Of a stretch of DNA of 64,000 nt, positions 39,301 through 54,300 are shown in pieces; within the stretch, counting starts at the first letter, position 1, and every line of letters starts with the position of its first letter. This stretch comes from Mycteria americana (Eukaryota > Chordata > Aves > Ciconiiformes > Ciconiidae): contig NC_134366.1 of NCBI RefSeq assembly GCF_035582795.1, positions 149,281,519 to 149,345,518 on the forward strand. The letters are read 5' to 3'. The notes below the pieces were generated by a model that was given only the letters and a program-made list of their open reading frames with translations, was not told the origin of the DNA and did no database searches. The translations under genes and the position numbers were made by a program.

Positions 39301-42300
39301 TTTTATCATCAGCAGATTGTATTATAAGCTCATTTCATGAGGCCCTGCTTGTTTAAAATGCCTTCTTTCCTTTCCTGAATGAATATGATTTCTACTTTTT
39401 GCGCCAATTTAAAGTATGGACATGTTTTAAATACAAAACGTACATACATTTATTTACAAAATGAAATACTGTTTTACATTCATCTCTGTAGTATCTGATG
39501 CTTTCCATTAGCATATAGGGACATAAGAAACACTGCATGACAGATACTAGTCCTTTTTCTCATCTCTAGGAGACAAGCGATCCTGGTTTGCAGTGCAATG
39601 TAGTATGGTGCATATTGATATCTTCCAAAATATCCTTGGAAATTATGTATACCAAAAATGCAGGACTGCAATCCTAAAATACATACCCTATGCCAAACAA
39701 AGATGATCAAAGTCTGGTCTTAAACTGATTAAATATTCCATGATTGCATGCCCAAAGCTTTAAAAAATTACATTCATAATGAGTTTAAAATCCTTGGCTG
39801 ATGGTTAACATGGTGATGGTTATTCTGATACTGAATGTGCTGCCATTGCTCCCTTATGTGCATCAGGTACAGAACCTTCCTTTCGGAAGATGCTGGTCCC
39901 AGCACCCTAGTGGCTACTGTTCGGGCAGAGGACCCTGATGGAGATGGGCTGCTATATCTAATTACAGGAGGCAATGAGGAGGGCAACTTTGAACTGGATA
40001 GTCAGAAAGGTAAGGAAAGAGGTTTTAGAACACAGTTATTTACTGTCTAATCTATATTGACTCTGCTTCACCTGTGTGTCAAAAATCATAAGAAAGAACC
40101 ATATTTATATAATCTGCAGATGGGGATGCTTTTTATCAATGAGAATTAGCTCTTTAATATGATGGCCTTTCTCCAAATATCAACCAAAACTTGGGATCCT
40201 TGTCCAAGGACTGTGCAGTCTAAGATGACTGATTCCTATGCTTTGCAACCAAAATACAAACTGAACCAACAATACAATGGCAGAGAATTGTGATGCTCAC
40301 TTGATTTTTTTTTTGTTTGTTTACACAGTAAAATAAAATGACACTTTATGCTTCCAAATTTAGGTATCATTAAGCTCCGCAGAAACCCACCGCCCAACCT
40401 GAAAGGGCCACAATACACGCTCAACATCACTGCGATAGATGACAATGCCTCCGGGGGACCCACCCCTCTCAGCAGTTTTGCTGAGGTTATCGTAGGAGTT
40501 AACGACATTAATAACAACAAGCCTGTCTTCAGAGAGGTAAGATGTCTTTCTGCAGGTATTCTTTTCCCATCCGTAATTGGGGTTATAGACTCCTCTTGGC
40601 TATTGGTGATTGCCGGCGGGCTGAAGGAACTGTGTTTGCAGAGCAGAGTGAATCTGTAAGTGAACACGCAGCCAGCTTTCCTCATAATTAAAGTGTAAAG
40701 TCTTCATTCTCCTCTTCTCCTTCCTCTCCCTTAGAGCTTGATTTCTTTGTGAGTATAAGTAATAGAATGATTTTCTTCTGAGTTCTCAGATGTGCTGGAA
40801 AAAATATTGACACTGTGCAGCAAATTCATGTGGCTCTGTGTAATATATAGGGTTGGATGTTTGGGTGTATTTTTAGTGCACTTACTACAGTGACAGCACC
40901 TGGGTTCTGGAGAATCAGCCTCCAGGCACGTATGTGCTACAGGTAGAAGCCTACGATGCAGACCTCGGCGTCAACGGAGAGGTGAAGTATGGGCTCATGC
41001 ACCGAGATGGAGCTTCCTTAGGCTTCAGCATTGACCCAGACACAGGTCAGTAGCTTTCAGGTTACTGAGATGAAATGAAAATGCTGTTGTATTGTAATGA
41101 GAATGCCACTGTATGAGTGGATCCGCGTGGGCTCATGCTTTAACGGTGTAACTGCAGGGTTAGCTGTAACAGCTTATAGAATAAACACGGGAAAAAGTTC
41201 AGAGTGTATGGATAGCTGTGCACATAGATTAAATTAAGATTATAGTGATTTAAATGACAAATTAAGTAGGGAAACAAACCCCAGTTCAAAAAGAAGATAA
41301 AAAGCCATTCTGTGTCAGTTAACTTCCTACTGGATCGAGTGTCGCTATAAAAATGCAGAGCAGAAAGTGTGACTCTAACAGCTTGAGTTTGTTCTTCCCC
41401 TCAATGTGGCCACGGTTTATTTCTCATGTCGTGCACAAATAGGAGGTCCAGCGCAGTGCGTGTAGAGTCAAAACCCTCGTACCAGAACAGGGCAGTGACA
41501 GACAGTCTTGACGCATTTCACATGAAGAAGTTATAAAAGTTGTTGATGTTTCTGTAGTCAAAACAGTAAAATGGGATATTTGCATGTCGAGGACTGTGCA
41601 GGAGACTGGAAGGGCCTACAGCAGAGCAGCAGAATCCTGGTCCCTAGCATAGCAGAGACATAGGTCTGGAAGTGGCCTCAAGCAGGGCAGTTTAAAGTCT
41701 CCCAACCAGAAGAAAAGAGCAGAGACAGGGAGAGGCTTGGTTAGTAGAGAGGAAAAACTGAAGATTTGGAGAAAATTGTTCAATTTATTAGCTGAGCTAT
41801 GTGATTCTACCCAATTTTAATCTGTTCAACGAGGCAGTCTCCAGCTCCTGTAGTAGACATGACTTTGGTCACACTGTGGTGTGCCTCTTCCCCAAAGTAA
41901 TAATGAGCTGTCTTTGAAATATTCAGTTACTTGGACTGTCAGTGGCATAAACCTAAGAGAGGCCTCTCGATGAGGAGGAGAAGGTCCTTCTGTGCTCCAT
42001 GAGGAGTGAGAAAACAAGGTACTCGGACCGAAGCTCCTTGTCAGGGCAGCAGGAGGGAAAGCTGTTGACTGCTGGCAGCGCGTGACGTGAGGAGAGACAG
42101 GGGAATTGGAGTTGGTCTTGCCCAAGACACGTGTTGCAGGGTTGGTGTGGATTAAGCTTGATGGTTGTGCTGCGTGTGGTCAGAGCTTCCTCTTGTGCAG
42201 GAGATGCGCAGGTCCCTTTCTGCAAATTCAGTCCCCAGGCTGTGACACGCAGAACAGGAGGTGTCTGTGTTCCCAGGAGTCATCACAACCACGCAGAGTT

Positions 42301-45300
42301 TTGACCGGGAGAAGCAGAGGGAGTATACGCTGTCTGTTACTGCTACCGACCAGGCACAGGAACCGCTGATCGGCGTGTGTCAGATCACCGTCCTTATTGC
42401 TGACGTCAATGACAACGATCCCAAGTTTGAGAATAGTCGCTATCAGTGTGAGTGTTTCTTAACTGCTTGTCCCAGTACTGCAACATGAACCTGGTTAGTA
42501 GTTCCTTGTAACCGTGGTCAGTTTTTTAGGTGACCAGTCTTCCTTTGCTGCCCGCTAAGCCAGTTACCGCTTAATCCATCGTCAGTGGAAATGCAGAATT
42601 GATCAGTCCTCTTTATTCATTGCAATACTCTTAAAACATTGACAGTCTTCACTCCCACAGATGAGGCAGATCTGATCCCTGCCCTTTGCAGCTTTTCCTT
42701 GCCCAGTTTTTCTGCACACTGAATTTTTATTCGATGTCCCAAAAGAAAACATGACATCCTAGCTAGGAATTCATCAACCCTGACTAGAAGAGCAATTGTC
42801 ATCTGTGTCTCTTTAACACAGCACCTCTGTTCGAATAGGCTGGAGTGGTATTTATCTCTTGTCAAACAGCCTGAAATCCTTGGCTTCTAGCCTGTGTTTG
42901 GCTGGGAGCCCCGATGCCTCCTGTAACTGTGCTGCTGAGCTAGCTTTTCCCGTTTGCCCTGGTGCCATTCCCTTTTTCATCCCCACATGACATGCTTTTC
43001 ATCAGTCTTTCATTTAATTTTACTTGATGCTTCTCCAGTAGAATCCTGTACTTCAGTACTCTTGGACCCTCTACATTTGATGTCACCCACAAGTGACGAG
43101 TGTACTCCATAGTTGCTGGACTAGAACAGGCCCTTCCTTGCGTAATTGCCTCAAAATGGCAAAAGATGGTTGATGATGCATGTGACAACAATTCCATTTT
43201 GGAGATGTTTTGCCAGTTCTATGGAAATGTCATGTAGGGCAAAGCAGTGACCAATGCCTTATTAAAATGAAGATGGCTCACAAGTAAGTCATCTTCAGCA
43301 TCACAGAGGCCACCATTTCAGCGGGATTCAAAAAGAGGTTGGATGCTTGCATGGCAGGCTTTTAACAAGGAGGAGGAGTGACCTGCTAGGAAATGTTCTA
43401 AATATACATCCATAACTTCAGAATTATGCACAAGGACAGAAAGAAAATTGTGTTGCACCTTTTAGAGTATCTTATAGCAACTAACTCCAGGTTCCCAACT
43501 GGTTAAAATGTGCAGATTGGGAATAGCCATTTCTGCATTCCTACCAGTGGTTTCTGCAAACCTGTCCAAAGCAGCGCTGAGAAATCAGGTGGGAGTGATC
43601 TCACTGGAGAGAAATATTTTCAGACAAAGCAGAGAAGTCCTTGAGGTAAAGGTAGTGTTTGTGCAAAGATGAACATTTCTACTCTACCTTCAAACATGTC
43701 CTTCAGGTGAAACTGCCCATGATTTTTTTCAAAAGCCGCGAAGTTGAGAGGTTGCATTTAGTAATTATGGTGACTTGGGCACTTCTGAGGAACGGGCAGA
43801 TATTTTTCTTTTTTCATGAACACAGGGTACCAGCAAAGGTCCTGAAGCAAAGGCAGCCCTTTGGGATGGGGAAACTGCAGATAATGAGGTCATTTTATGC
43901 ATAGCACTTTTCCAGCATCTATACATAACTAATCAATGTTTGTACGTCACAGAATTAAAAATAGCTTCTTCTCTAACAAGATCAAATGCCATTAGTCATG
44001 GGTTTCTATTCTTCCTGGAAACTGCTGGTTCTTTATTCCTCTGCACTAGGATGTTGGTCAAATCCCTGATTTAAGCCATGCATCTTATCATCTGCCTGCA
44101 AAACAGACATTAAAGAAATGCTTAACTCCATGCAGTAGGGATGGTACAGTAAGTGTTAGAGTTATGCCAGCAGCAAGCAGAAGTACATGAAATGAGAGAG
44201 TACAGCCCTTCCAAGTAATTTTGTATTTTTTCTTACAATGTGATTTAACAGGATTTGACCATAAAAGCATAAATTTAAACACAAAAAAGGACATTTTACA
44301 GTGTTTCTTAGCAATAAATTTCATTTTCATGAATCTATTTTAGTAGCTCTAGAGCTACTAGAGCTTTAGAAATCTCTTCTGAGCGTAGCTTTGGCTGTTA
44401 CTGACATAACAGGGACATGAATTCTAGGCCAATTAAATGTCCTGGGGGATGAGGGAAGCTAATTAAAGCTCAAATTGTTGTTTGTGGAGCAAGTGGTTGT
44501 GGCGGTTTAGGGTTTTACTGCCCCACTGCCACAGACTGTAGATATTAAGGGAGAAAACCAAAACAGAAAACATGACCACTCCAGTTTATACATAGTATGC
44601 AATTCTGATTGTCCCACCTCAAAAATGTGAGAGGAGACATGTACAAGGGAGATCAAAGATATGAAACGGTTTCTGAACAAGAAGTGATTAAATAGACTCA
44701 CTGGGTTGTGTAAACCTAACTGCGACAGCCTTCCCAGTGCCAGGGCCATTTCAATACACTGAGCTGATGGAGTCTTAGTGCATGGATATGGCTCAAAAAC
44801 ACAATCAAGCAAGCACCCATGGCTACTTGGAGGAGGAACTGGGACTGGACGGCTGAGGACGGAGGGAAGAGCAGGACCAAAGTCAGATCAGAGCAATCTA
44901 AAGACTGGGGTGTGGAAGAAAGGCAGCCGGCAGGGATGCGATAGCTTTATATAAAATTGTGCCTCACAGAGGGGAGGGGAGTAGGAAATGACTGCTCATG
45001 ATTTCTCATCATTTTATTGGTGTCCCTGCCAGGAATCAGGCTTTAGGAAGACAAAATGAATTACTTTTCCGTGCAACGGGTACTTCAGCTGTGTGACTCT
45101 GCCAGCAGATTTTTAGATGATGGTTATAAAAGCGGGTTCAAAGAAGAATTGGTCTGTCTAGGACTATGGGCACAAAGACACAACCTCTGTCTCAAGTGGA
45201 TTGCTGGGAACAGGGAGTGAGACCTAAGGAAAGGGACACGTATAAAATGATCATTGCCATTGCCCTGCGCAGCTTCTCCGAAACACTGGGGTGTGGGGGG

Positions 45301-48300
45301 CACGTTCACTATGACCTGAGTCTTCATGCTTTGCGATAACCTACTGCCTCCCGCTGGCAATGCTGCTGCTGCCACTCGCATTCAGGATTAATTCAATTTG
45401 CACAGGATTCCTTTTGATGCCAACCTGCTTTTATCAGCAGCTGAGCCCAGCAGCCTGGGCTGTGATCTGAAGCAGTGGGCGTGCGGGCGGCCGCAGGGTT
45501 TGCCAGCGCTGCCGTGGAGAGGCACAAGTGCTGGCAGTAAACCTGCTTCACCAGCAGCTCGCTTAATAACCCAGCGTGTCAGGGGAAAGGGAAGGGGAAG
45601 CTAAAAGAGGACTATAGACACTCCATTAGCGTTGACACTTTATAACCTGCCTCATTACAGAAACATTTAATCTCCCATGAAGGGGACTATGAGGTTTTAC
45701 AGGAGTATTTCTATTACACACAGCCTGGTAAACCAGAGCAAGAACCTGCTGACAACACCTTTGTCTTTTCAAAGACTTCCTCAGCGAAGACACTCCAGTG
45801 GGGATGAGTTTCCTCCGTGTTGCAGCTCATGACAGTGACCAAGGCGTGAATGCTGCTGTCACATACTCGATGTTAGAGCATCAACTGGAATACTTCCAGA
45901 TCAACCCCAGCACGGGTTGGGTATACGTAAACCGCCTGCTATCCCAGGTAATGCGACTCTGCTTGGAAGAAAGCAACCTCCAACCCCTCAAATCCATTGT
46001 AGAGGGTTAATTGCAATCTCTTGATTTGTACAAAATGGTTTGCAAATGTCATTGATTTCCTTCGTTTCATAGGCGACGCACATTAGTCGCTATATTGTAG
46101 CGACGGATGGAGGGAACAGAAGCAGCACTGTGGAGCTGATGGTAACAGTCACTAATGCACTCAGCCAGCCGCCCCGGTGGGAGCAGAGCAGATACTGGGT
46201 AACCATCCCCGAAAACACCATTCGTGACACCAAGATAGTGGTACGTTAAAAGTGCAATTACTTCCCTCCATCTTCTTTTCATTTCAACTTCTTCCTCTGT
46301 TGTGCTCTGTCTCCATGTCAAAAGTACGTGGATGCCCACCCTGCAACCCTACTGCGTTGTGCTGTCTGTACGACTTATTCTTTAAGGATAGTCTCTTTCA
46401 TAAATTGCCAGATAATTCCTGCCTTCCTCCTCCTGCATGTAATATCCAAGCACTTGCAAACAATTTAGATTTTGTCTGTAGCTTGCCATTGTAAAATGTC
46501 CCACTCAATGGAGAAACAGTCTCTTTTTGGATTGCTTTTGTATTGGAAGGAGGAGAGAGGAGGGATTTCCTTTAGCCAGTGATGCAGTTCTTGCTTGGCA
46601 TATATACAGGCAGGTAAATTTACTGCTGATTAAAGACCTGCATGAAACCTAAATGTTGTAAAATGAAACTCAGCTCTGTAAGCTGTTCCTCTTTTGTCTA
46701 AGTCATATGGGTATGTATGTTCTTGGAGAACATACATGCATGTATGTTCTTGCCATCCAACTGAACATGTAACACTTGTAACCCTGTGCTTCATGAACAT
46801 ATGTGGTGGCTCTTTTCTTCTTCAGACCATCAAAGCCACATCCCCTCTTGGTGATCCCAGGGTTACGTATAATCTGGAGGAGGGTCAAGTTCCAGAGACT
46901 AACATGCCAGTTCGTTTCTATCTGAAGCCAAACAGAGCTGATGGATCCGCTTCTCTTCTAGTCGCTGAACCACTTGACTTTGAGACAACTAAGTTTTTCA
47001 CCCTGACAGTCCGGGCACAAAATGTAGCAATGACCCCTTTAGCTTCCTTTACCACTGTTTGTGTGAATGTAACAGGTAAGCTTTGCTGCTGTTAGAACAG
47101 CTCAATATTCTTGTTATTTTTAGTGTAACACCATGAGTTACGGTAACACCTGTGAAATGCCAAGACACCTAAGAATGCTTTGTACGTTTCTATACTGTAA
47201 AAGGAAGTTGTGTGGTCATTAAAAAGGTCTGTCTGAGATAATTCCTAAGTGTAACTATAAAATGTGAAAATGTTATAATGCAAAAATGGGCTGTGTGAAT
47301 GTTTACACAACACTAGTTCCTGCTTTTATAAGTGTAGTTGCAAAGATTTTCTTTTGATAGGAGGAAAAAAATCTAGTAAATGTCCCCAAGCTATTGAAAG
47401 GAGACAAGTATTACTAGAAATGTTCTGTGCTATAGAAAGAGAAAACAGCTCAGATAGATATTAGACAGAAACCCAATCTGTTTAGGGGTTGTTGTTACAT
47501 TCGGAATTTTCTATTTAACATTGAGGTTAAAACTGTAGAAATGAAAATGCAAGGGTCCTGACAATGGGTACAGTTTTCAAAGATTTGATCTAACCCTCCT
47601 TATAGTGGGATCTTTTTGTAAGGCTCTACTATAGATCCACACAAAACTATAGATCTGATTTTAATCCCTGCTTTTTGAAGCATTAATGGAGTTTGACATG
47701 TAGTCATTTAGATGAAAATATGAATAAGTGAATAATATAAGAAATAAGAAAACACATTTGTCTTGCTCACCACCATGGAAATGAGACACCTAAGTGGCAA
47801 TCTGAATGGGAATCCAACTTCCCTGCTTCACTTTATCGCAGCATTGTCCTGTCTTCCACAGTCCACCAATGCAAAAACCCTTCAGGTCTGTAGAGCAAGA
47901 GTGCTTCAAGTCAGGGTCTGAGCCTCATTGTAGATTATGGACCCTGTCCCAAAAGATTTTTCCTATAGTGCAGTTATTGGTATCAGAATTTGGCAGAAAC
48001 TTCATTTTGCTCACAAGCAAAAATCCTTTTACAATAACTTAATATTTCACACAAAAAAGGTTTACATACACACGTGTATGCATTAGTGAGAGAAAAAAGC
48101 AAGTTAAATGCCTTTAAGAGAGAAATAACTACCAGAAATTTTCATATGCAGAATTGTCCTTTATTTATGCACAAGCACATAGAAAAGGAAGTCTTTTATA
48201 GCATCTTATTTTCCTTACCTTGCTCAGTGAATGTGATGAAACTTATCTCTAACAAGACATATTCTGTTCTATAAAATATGAAAAAAAAAGCCTGTTAGAA

Positions 48301-51300
48301 AAGAAGTTTTCACAGACGATTATGCATATAAGAGAGAAAGAAAATTAGGATTTATGGGAGCCCACACTGACAATTTAAAAAAAAGAAGTAATTTAAGAGA
48401 TTGGTCTTGCAAATAGTTATGTGTCAGAATCAATGGAGTCATGTGGCAGTAGTAAAACTAAATGTGTGCTTAAGGGTTTGCAGAATGAGGTATTAAGACT
48501 TTTGTCTGCTCTTCATAAAGACAGATGGATCCGAGGAACTGTCATTGCAGCTCCTCTCTTTTGGCACTGTGCTACAACACAGGAAAATGACTTTCTTAAA
48601 ATGTGGCTGTTAAACTGTGAAAGGTGCAAAAAGATGTAGGGGACTATGCAGCATTTCTGAGTTTAGTTGTCTTACAGACAAAGAGGAACACCGGACTGAT
48701 TTGTCATGGGTTGAGCAGGAGGACGTGATTCCCGAGCAGTTTAAACGGATCTGGGTCAGTGCTGCCATAGTTCTCCTGCCTGTCCCTTGTGCTCACCTGG
48801 TCCTACACAGCAGTTTTAGGGAGAAAATGTGTCAGAAACTGGCCTTTCAAAACACTGGACATACTTTTTCCAGTTTAGGTCTCTGTAGGGGTCAAGCAAG
48901 GAAGACAAGCAAGACCAGCACTGATATAAGCTTAACGTGGCTTTGCCTTGTGCCTAATCTGACCTGACTGCAGATGGCCACTACCGGGGCAGCCCTTCCT
49001 TTCCTTCACCTGCACAATCCCACCATGTCCCTTGTGTTGGATCTGGCATCACACAGCTGCAGAGCATGTCAGATCACAGCTAGTCCTTTTTTCTCCAGAA
49101 GGCCAGTCTCTCTCAGAGCAACAACATGAGCACTGTCGACACGAGGCCATGTGATCCAGCTCATGGGAAGGGGGATCTCACGGCTTAGAGCAGGATGACA
49201 AGAGTGGGAAGATCAGCATGCTTCCTTTGGACGTTGGCCAGTAGTTAGATGAGGGGAGGCTATGTGCAACTGCATCCTAAATAATCATTAGGTCCTACAG
49301 CCTACCATAACTCTGGTTATACTGCCCTGCAAACCCAGGAAAGACTGTTTTACACACGTTCTTTGCCAACTCTATAGACTCTGTAATTTTAATTTCCATT
49401 GTATATTAATCAGCACTTAACGAAATGCTGAAATTAACTACTGCTGTAGATAACCAGCTCTTTACAGACTGTGGCTGAAAGGCCTCCTGGTCCTGGCGTT
49501 CATGGACTTACTATAAGAAGATCGCTGGTCAAATCATTAGCTAGTATTTTAGCTGAGATTAGGCCACTGTCTCCCAGAAACTGCTCAATGTCTATAAAAT
49601 GCCTCCTGACAGCTGCCATGAAAATGGGAAGACCCAAAGCAGTATTGCTTCTTACTATGAACAATGTGAGTTCTTTCTCCAAGGAAAATTATGACTGTGG
49701 AAAAAAATACAGTAAAAAAAAAGACTTCAAACATTTTCTCACCGTGGTCCCCATCACCTCCTTTTGCAGATGTTAATGATAATGTTCCATTCTTCGTGTC
49801 TTCGAACTACGAGGTGTCTGTGCCAGAAGGAGCTGATGTTGGCAAATCTGTGGTTCAGGTGTTAGCTACGGACTTGGATTCTGGCCTACATGGAGAGGTT
49901 TGACCTTACATCCAATTCTTTTCCTCCCAATAGGCAAGTTCTAGTGTTGTAATTAGTGAGAGCGCACAGACAGCAGATGACAGGGTAATGAGCCACAAAC
50001 ACTTCTTACAGCACTTGTCAAGCATTTGTCTAGCATATGCCTGATGTGCTTAATACGGGATGCAGGCAGAGAAGATGCTGTTCACAGTCTTGGGATCCTG
50101 CATCATAGCAGCTCATCCTGACCCAGCAACCATGACAAAGTAGTGCTGTGTGATTCTCAGGGTTGCTCCCATGACAAGACAAGTGGAGGTGGCTGCAGAA
50201 CATGTTTCCAAACTCTTGCCTCTTCAGCTCATTATTTAATGGACCATCAGTGATTATGATCAGTTAAACACGGCCATTTAAATATGGTCAATTAAATAAC
50301 ATTTAATTTCACCATCATTGGTCAAATGGTTGGTCAAACCAACATTTGACCATCATTGTCATAATGACCCAACCCTTAGAAACAGCAGTGTTATGAAGGA
50401 AACTGCTCATTTTCTGTGCATTTTCTGTGCATTTTCCGGAGCCTTTTCCAAAAATCCTACGAACTCTTCTGGGAGGGAACTCTGACTAGTAGAGATCTGC
50501 TGTTCTGTAACCGTCATTTTGCAACTTCTGAACAGCAGCCTTTGTGGTAGAACCGCCTGGCGGTGCTCTGGGCATGACTTGGGGGTGGGTGTGGAAATGT
50601 TTTTTTCAGAGAAGGAAGCCAAACCTTTGTTAAAGGGAAAAAAGTGGATAGCTTTCATCAGTGGAAGTTTTCGTTTGTTCAGTCCTGTTGAACGGGACCC
50701 AAACTCTCATTTAGTCCCATTTTTTTTGAGATCAGAAGCACAGTGGATTTCTAGAAGCTGGGGAGACAGCAGGGAAGATGTCGTTCCGTACATTCTCTGT
50801 CCTTCTGTTATTCATGATCTTTCTTAACTGCTCCTACTGGCCACTATTGGAGATTAGATACTGGGCTTGATGGGCCTTGATATCACTGGTACAGATGTTC
50901 TTCTGTGTGAGAATTCTGGTTTTTGTATATCAAAATGGGCAAAAGACTTAGAAAAATTATGTCCAGATGAACTGTTTTTCCTCGGAGTGTTGCTACTTTG
51001 CAGACAGACCCAGGAGGCTACTGGGAAGGGGGAGGTCACAGCACTTGGACATTCAAATGAAAGTGGAAAATGCAACGTCTCTTAACTATTTCCTTTTTAG
51101 GTTCACTACTTAATATTGAAAGATGCTAGTGAGGATTACCAGTTCTTCACCATTGAGCCCGAGACAGGAATTATTTCCACCCATGCATCTTTTGACAGAG
51201 AGAAAAGAGCCTCTTACTTGATTGAAGTTCAGTCTCAGGACTCTTCAGACTCTGCTAGACCTGGTGTTCATGGGCAGCCCAACACAGGTAAAGCTAATAA

Positions 51301-54300
51301 TGAATTATATATTGGGTAAAAGATATCAGAGATTGGGTTCCTTAACTTTTCTAGACTTGGGGGGTATGTGAGCTGTCTGGAATACAACAAGGTATTCCAC
51401 CTCTGCCATTTCTAGTCTGCATGTTCGTCTTGCATCTCCTTCTTAGACACAGCCTACGTAAGGATTTTTGTCAGTGATGTGAATGACAACGCTCCGGCAT
51501 TTCCTCGGTCAGTGTATGAGGTCAGCATAGATGAGGACAGGGATGTTGGAAGTCCTGTTGTGACAGCAACAGCAGATGATGAAGATGAGGGTGAGTGGAC
51601 CCTGCATGTCTTTCTAAGTCCTCTTAGTGTTACTATGTGTTTTGTGTAGGGGCAAACTTCCTTTATGGGCAAACAAATCTCTGCATTCAGGAGATGATAA
51701 AGCATTTCAAGCATTTGTAAAAGTGAGGAGAGAAGTTCTGGGCACACAGGAGCATTTTCTTTTATTAGGTGCTCAGGTTCACAGTGCAAAGGTTAAGCTA
51801 GCTGGCAATCCCTTGGGGGCAGAATGAAGTCACCTGGAGTCACAACCCTGCTGTAACTTCACAAGAGGTAACATAAAAACGCACACACTCCTGAGCATGT
51901 GCTTGCTTTGTGCTGTCCTGTGCTTTCCAGATCTCCCTGGGAGTCAGTTTTACTTATTACTATTGCAAGAAAACCAAACCTGTGTGCTTTTTGGTGAGTT
52001 AGTGGTTGAATATGCTTATGGAAGAATCTGACAAACAGTGGAAAATGTAGGATGACATGGCCAGAAATGAAGGCAGGGAGAAGGCAGGAATAAGGCAGGA
52101 AAAAAGGGAAAGCCAGACCTTCTTTTTGGGCTCACACTTACATCAGGTCCTGATGTGTGAAACTGCCCCTACAGCGTGGTGAGACCAAATGGGCTGAGCC
52201 AGTCCAACAGCATGCACCACCAGTCAGTTCCTGTCTTTGCTTCTGCTGCACTTTGCTGAGCTTTTTGCTCCTTTCATGAGGTTGTCCAGCTCAACTTGCT
52301 GGAGAAAAACAACCCCACAACCCCATTGAAAAAAAGAAGGCAAGCTGGTGTGTTGGTGACAGAGCCCAAAGGAGCACCAGAGGAACGTGTTGCTGGGAGC
52401 AGGTGGGAGTTGACCATTCCTTTCGGTGGCAGTGCTGTATGTAATGCCTGTGCCTCATAGTGCCCGTGATGGAGAAGTAAAGAGGCCATTTAAAACCGGC
52501 TGCTGCACTTGAGAGAATTTGCAAAAGCGAGTAGCAAGTGATGCTCAGATTCACGCTGCAAAGGCAGCCAAACTCTTCCATGCACTAATGTTGAGCACAA
52601 CCTTTTCACTTTCTTGCCATCCATGTTGCTCTAGTCTTCTCATCCACAGTTGACTCACAACTCAAAATGCTGAATGTTCTTTCTACTCCTAGCAGTTCAC
52701 CTATTTAATTTGGGAAATTATTTTCTATCCTGGAATGCGATGTCATGCGTTTTTTTCCTTTTCAAATAAGTAAACATGAAGCACCAAACAATTCTTGTTG
52801 TTGTTGTCGTTCTTAAACATTTTGCAGCAATCAAACAACTGCTGTTGTACAGGTGGAATGTTCTTCTGAGATGAATTCTTGCTCAAAATAGAGGACTTCT
52901 GTTATATTTTAGCACCATCCAGTGGTTAAAAAAAAAAAAAGTTAAGGTATATTGGCATTTGAAATGGAAGGCTTAGGAAACATTGAGCAAAAATAGCTTC
53001 TAGTATTTTAATAGTATGTTACTTTTTTATGGCAAATGAATGCACAATAAATTAGAAGTACACAATTTCTTCATTATCAATAAACAGGTGCTTGTCTGTG
53101 ACTGCAAATTATATTTGTAAATATAAATGCAGACCTAACTCCCAATCTACCATACACAAACCCTTCAAATTACATACATGGATCATTCTGTTTGTGGCTG
53201 TGTCTGTGTTTTATCTCCCACGCACACTGTAACAGTCGGGGCAAGTAAGGTTTCTCTTGGATACACGTCCACTTGGTATAGCTGGCCTGAGCATTCAGAA
53301 AGTGGACAGGCAGTGATCAGTTGCTTTCTCTTGTAGGTGCAAATGCCAAACTAAGGTATCAGATCACATCAGGAAATGTGAAAGGAGTTTTTGATGTGGA
53401 GCCTGAGGTTGGAACTGTCTTCATTGCTCAGCCTCTGGATTATGAACAAGAACAACATTATGAGCTGCAGCTTGTAGCTTCTGATGGAAAATGGGAAAAC
53501 CACACTGTTATCGTCATCAATGTTGTCAATAAGAATGATGAAGCACCAGTCTTCACTCAGAATGAATACCAGGGCAGTGTCTTGGAGGAGCTCACAGATC
53601 TGCCTGTACTTGTCCTAAAGGTAAAGCAGTTTGCACAAAGCAACTTTTGTTCAGCTCGATCCTATCCATTCATACAAATCCAAAAAGATAGTTTCTTTAG
53701 GGTGGGTGAGCCCTGGTATTAGGATTTAGCTAGCAGCTTTCTGTAAAGAAGAGAATAAAGAGAGGCTGGTTGAATTTGCGTGATGGACTTGCTCCCTTGA
53801 CCAGCATAAATAACGGTTGGACTTGATCTTAAGGGTCTTTTCCAACCTAAATGATTCTATGATTCTATCATTCTAAATGTTGAAAATATGATGGCTTTCC
53901 TTTACAAAGGAGAGTTAGCATATTTTGAGTAACTGTATAAGCATAGTGTGGTTGGCACGTGTACCTCATGCATTTAAGTCAGACTCTTTGGCTACATTTA
54001 TACTACCAAATAAACATTACCAGGGATTGTTCTTTGACTCTGGAACTTGATCATCTTCATTGTTTTGTTGTTAGAGCAGTCCCTGGCATGACGACTGCTT
54101 GGTTGGCCCAACTAGCAGTCTCCCAAACAATCCCTGGATGCAAATCAGGAGCTGGGCGTTCTCTCTGGCCTGTGCTGATAATCAGCTTGGATGTATGGCC
54201 ACCCTGTTTTCGCAGCCTTCTGTTCACTGGAGAGAAACAGCCCCTGTTTGCCTTTGTATTCCAGCTCCAAAGAGTTTCACAAGAAACATTTGCTCAGCAG

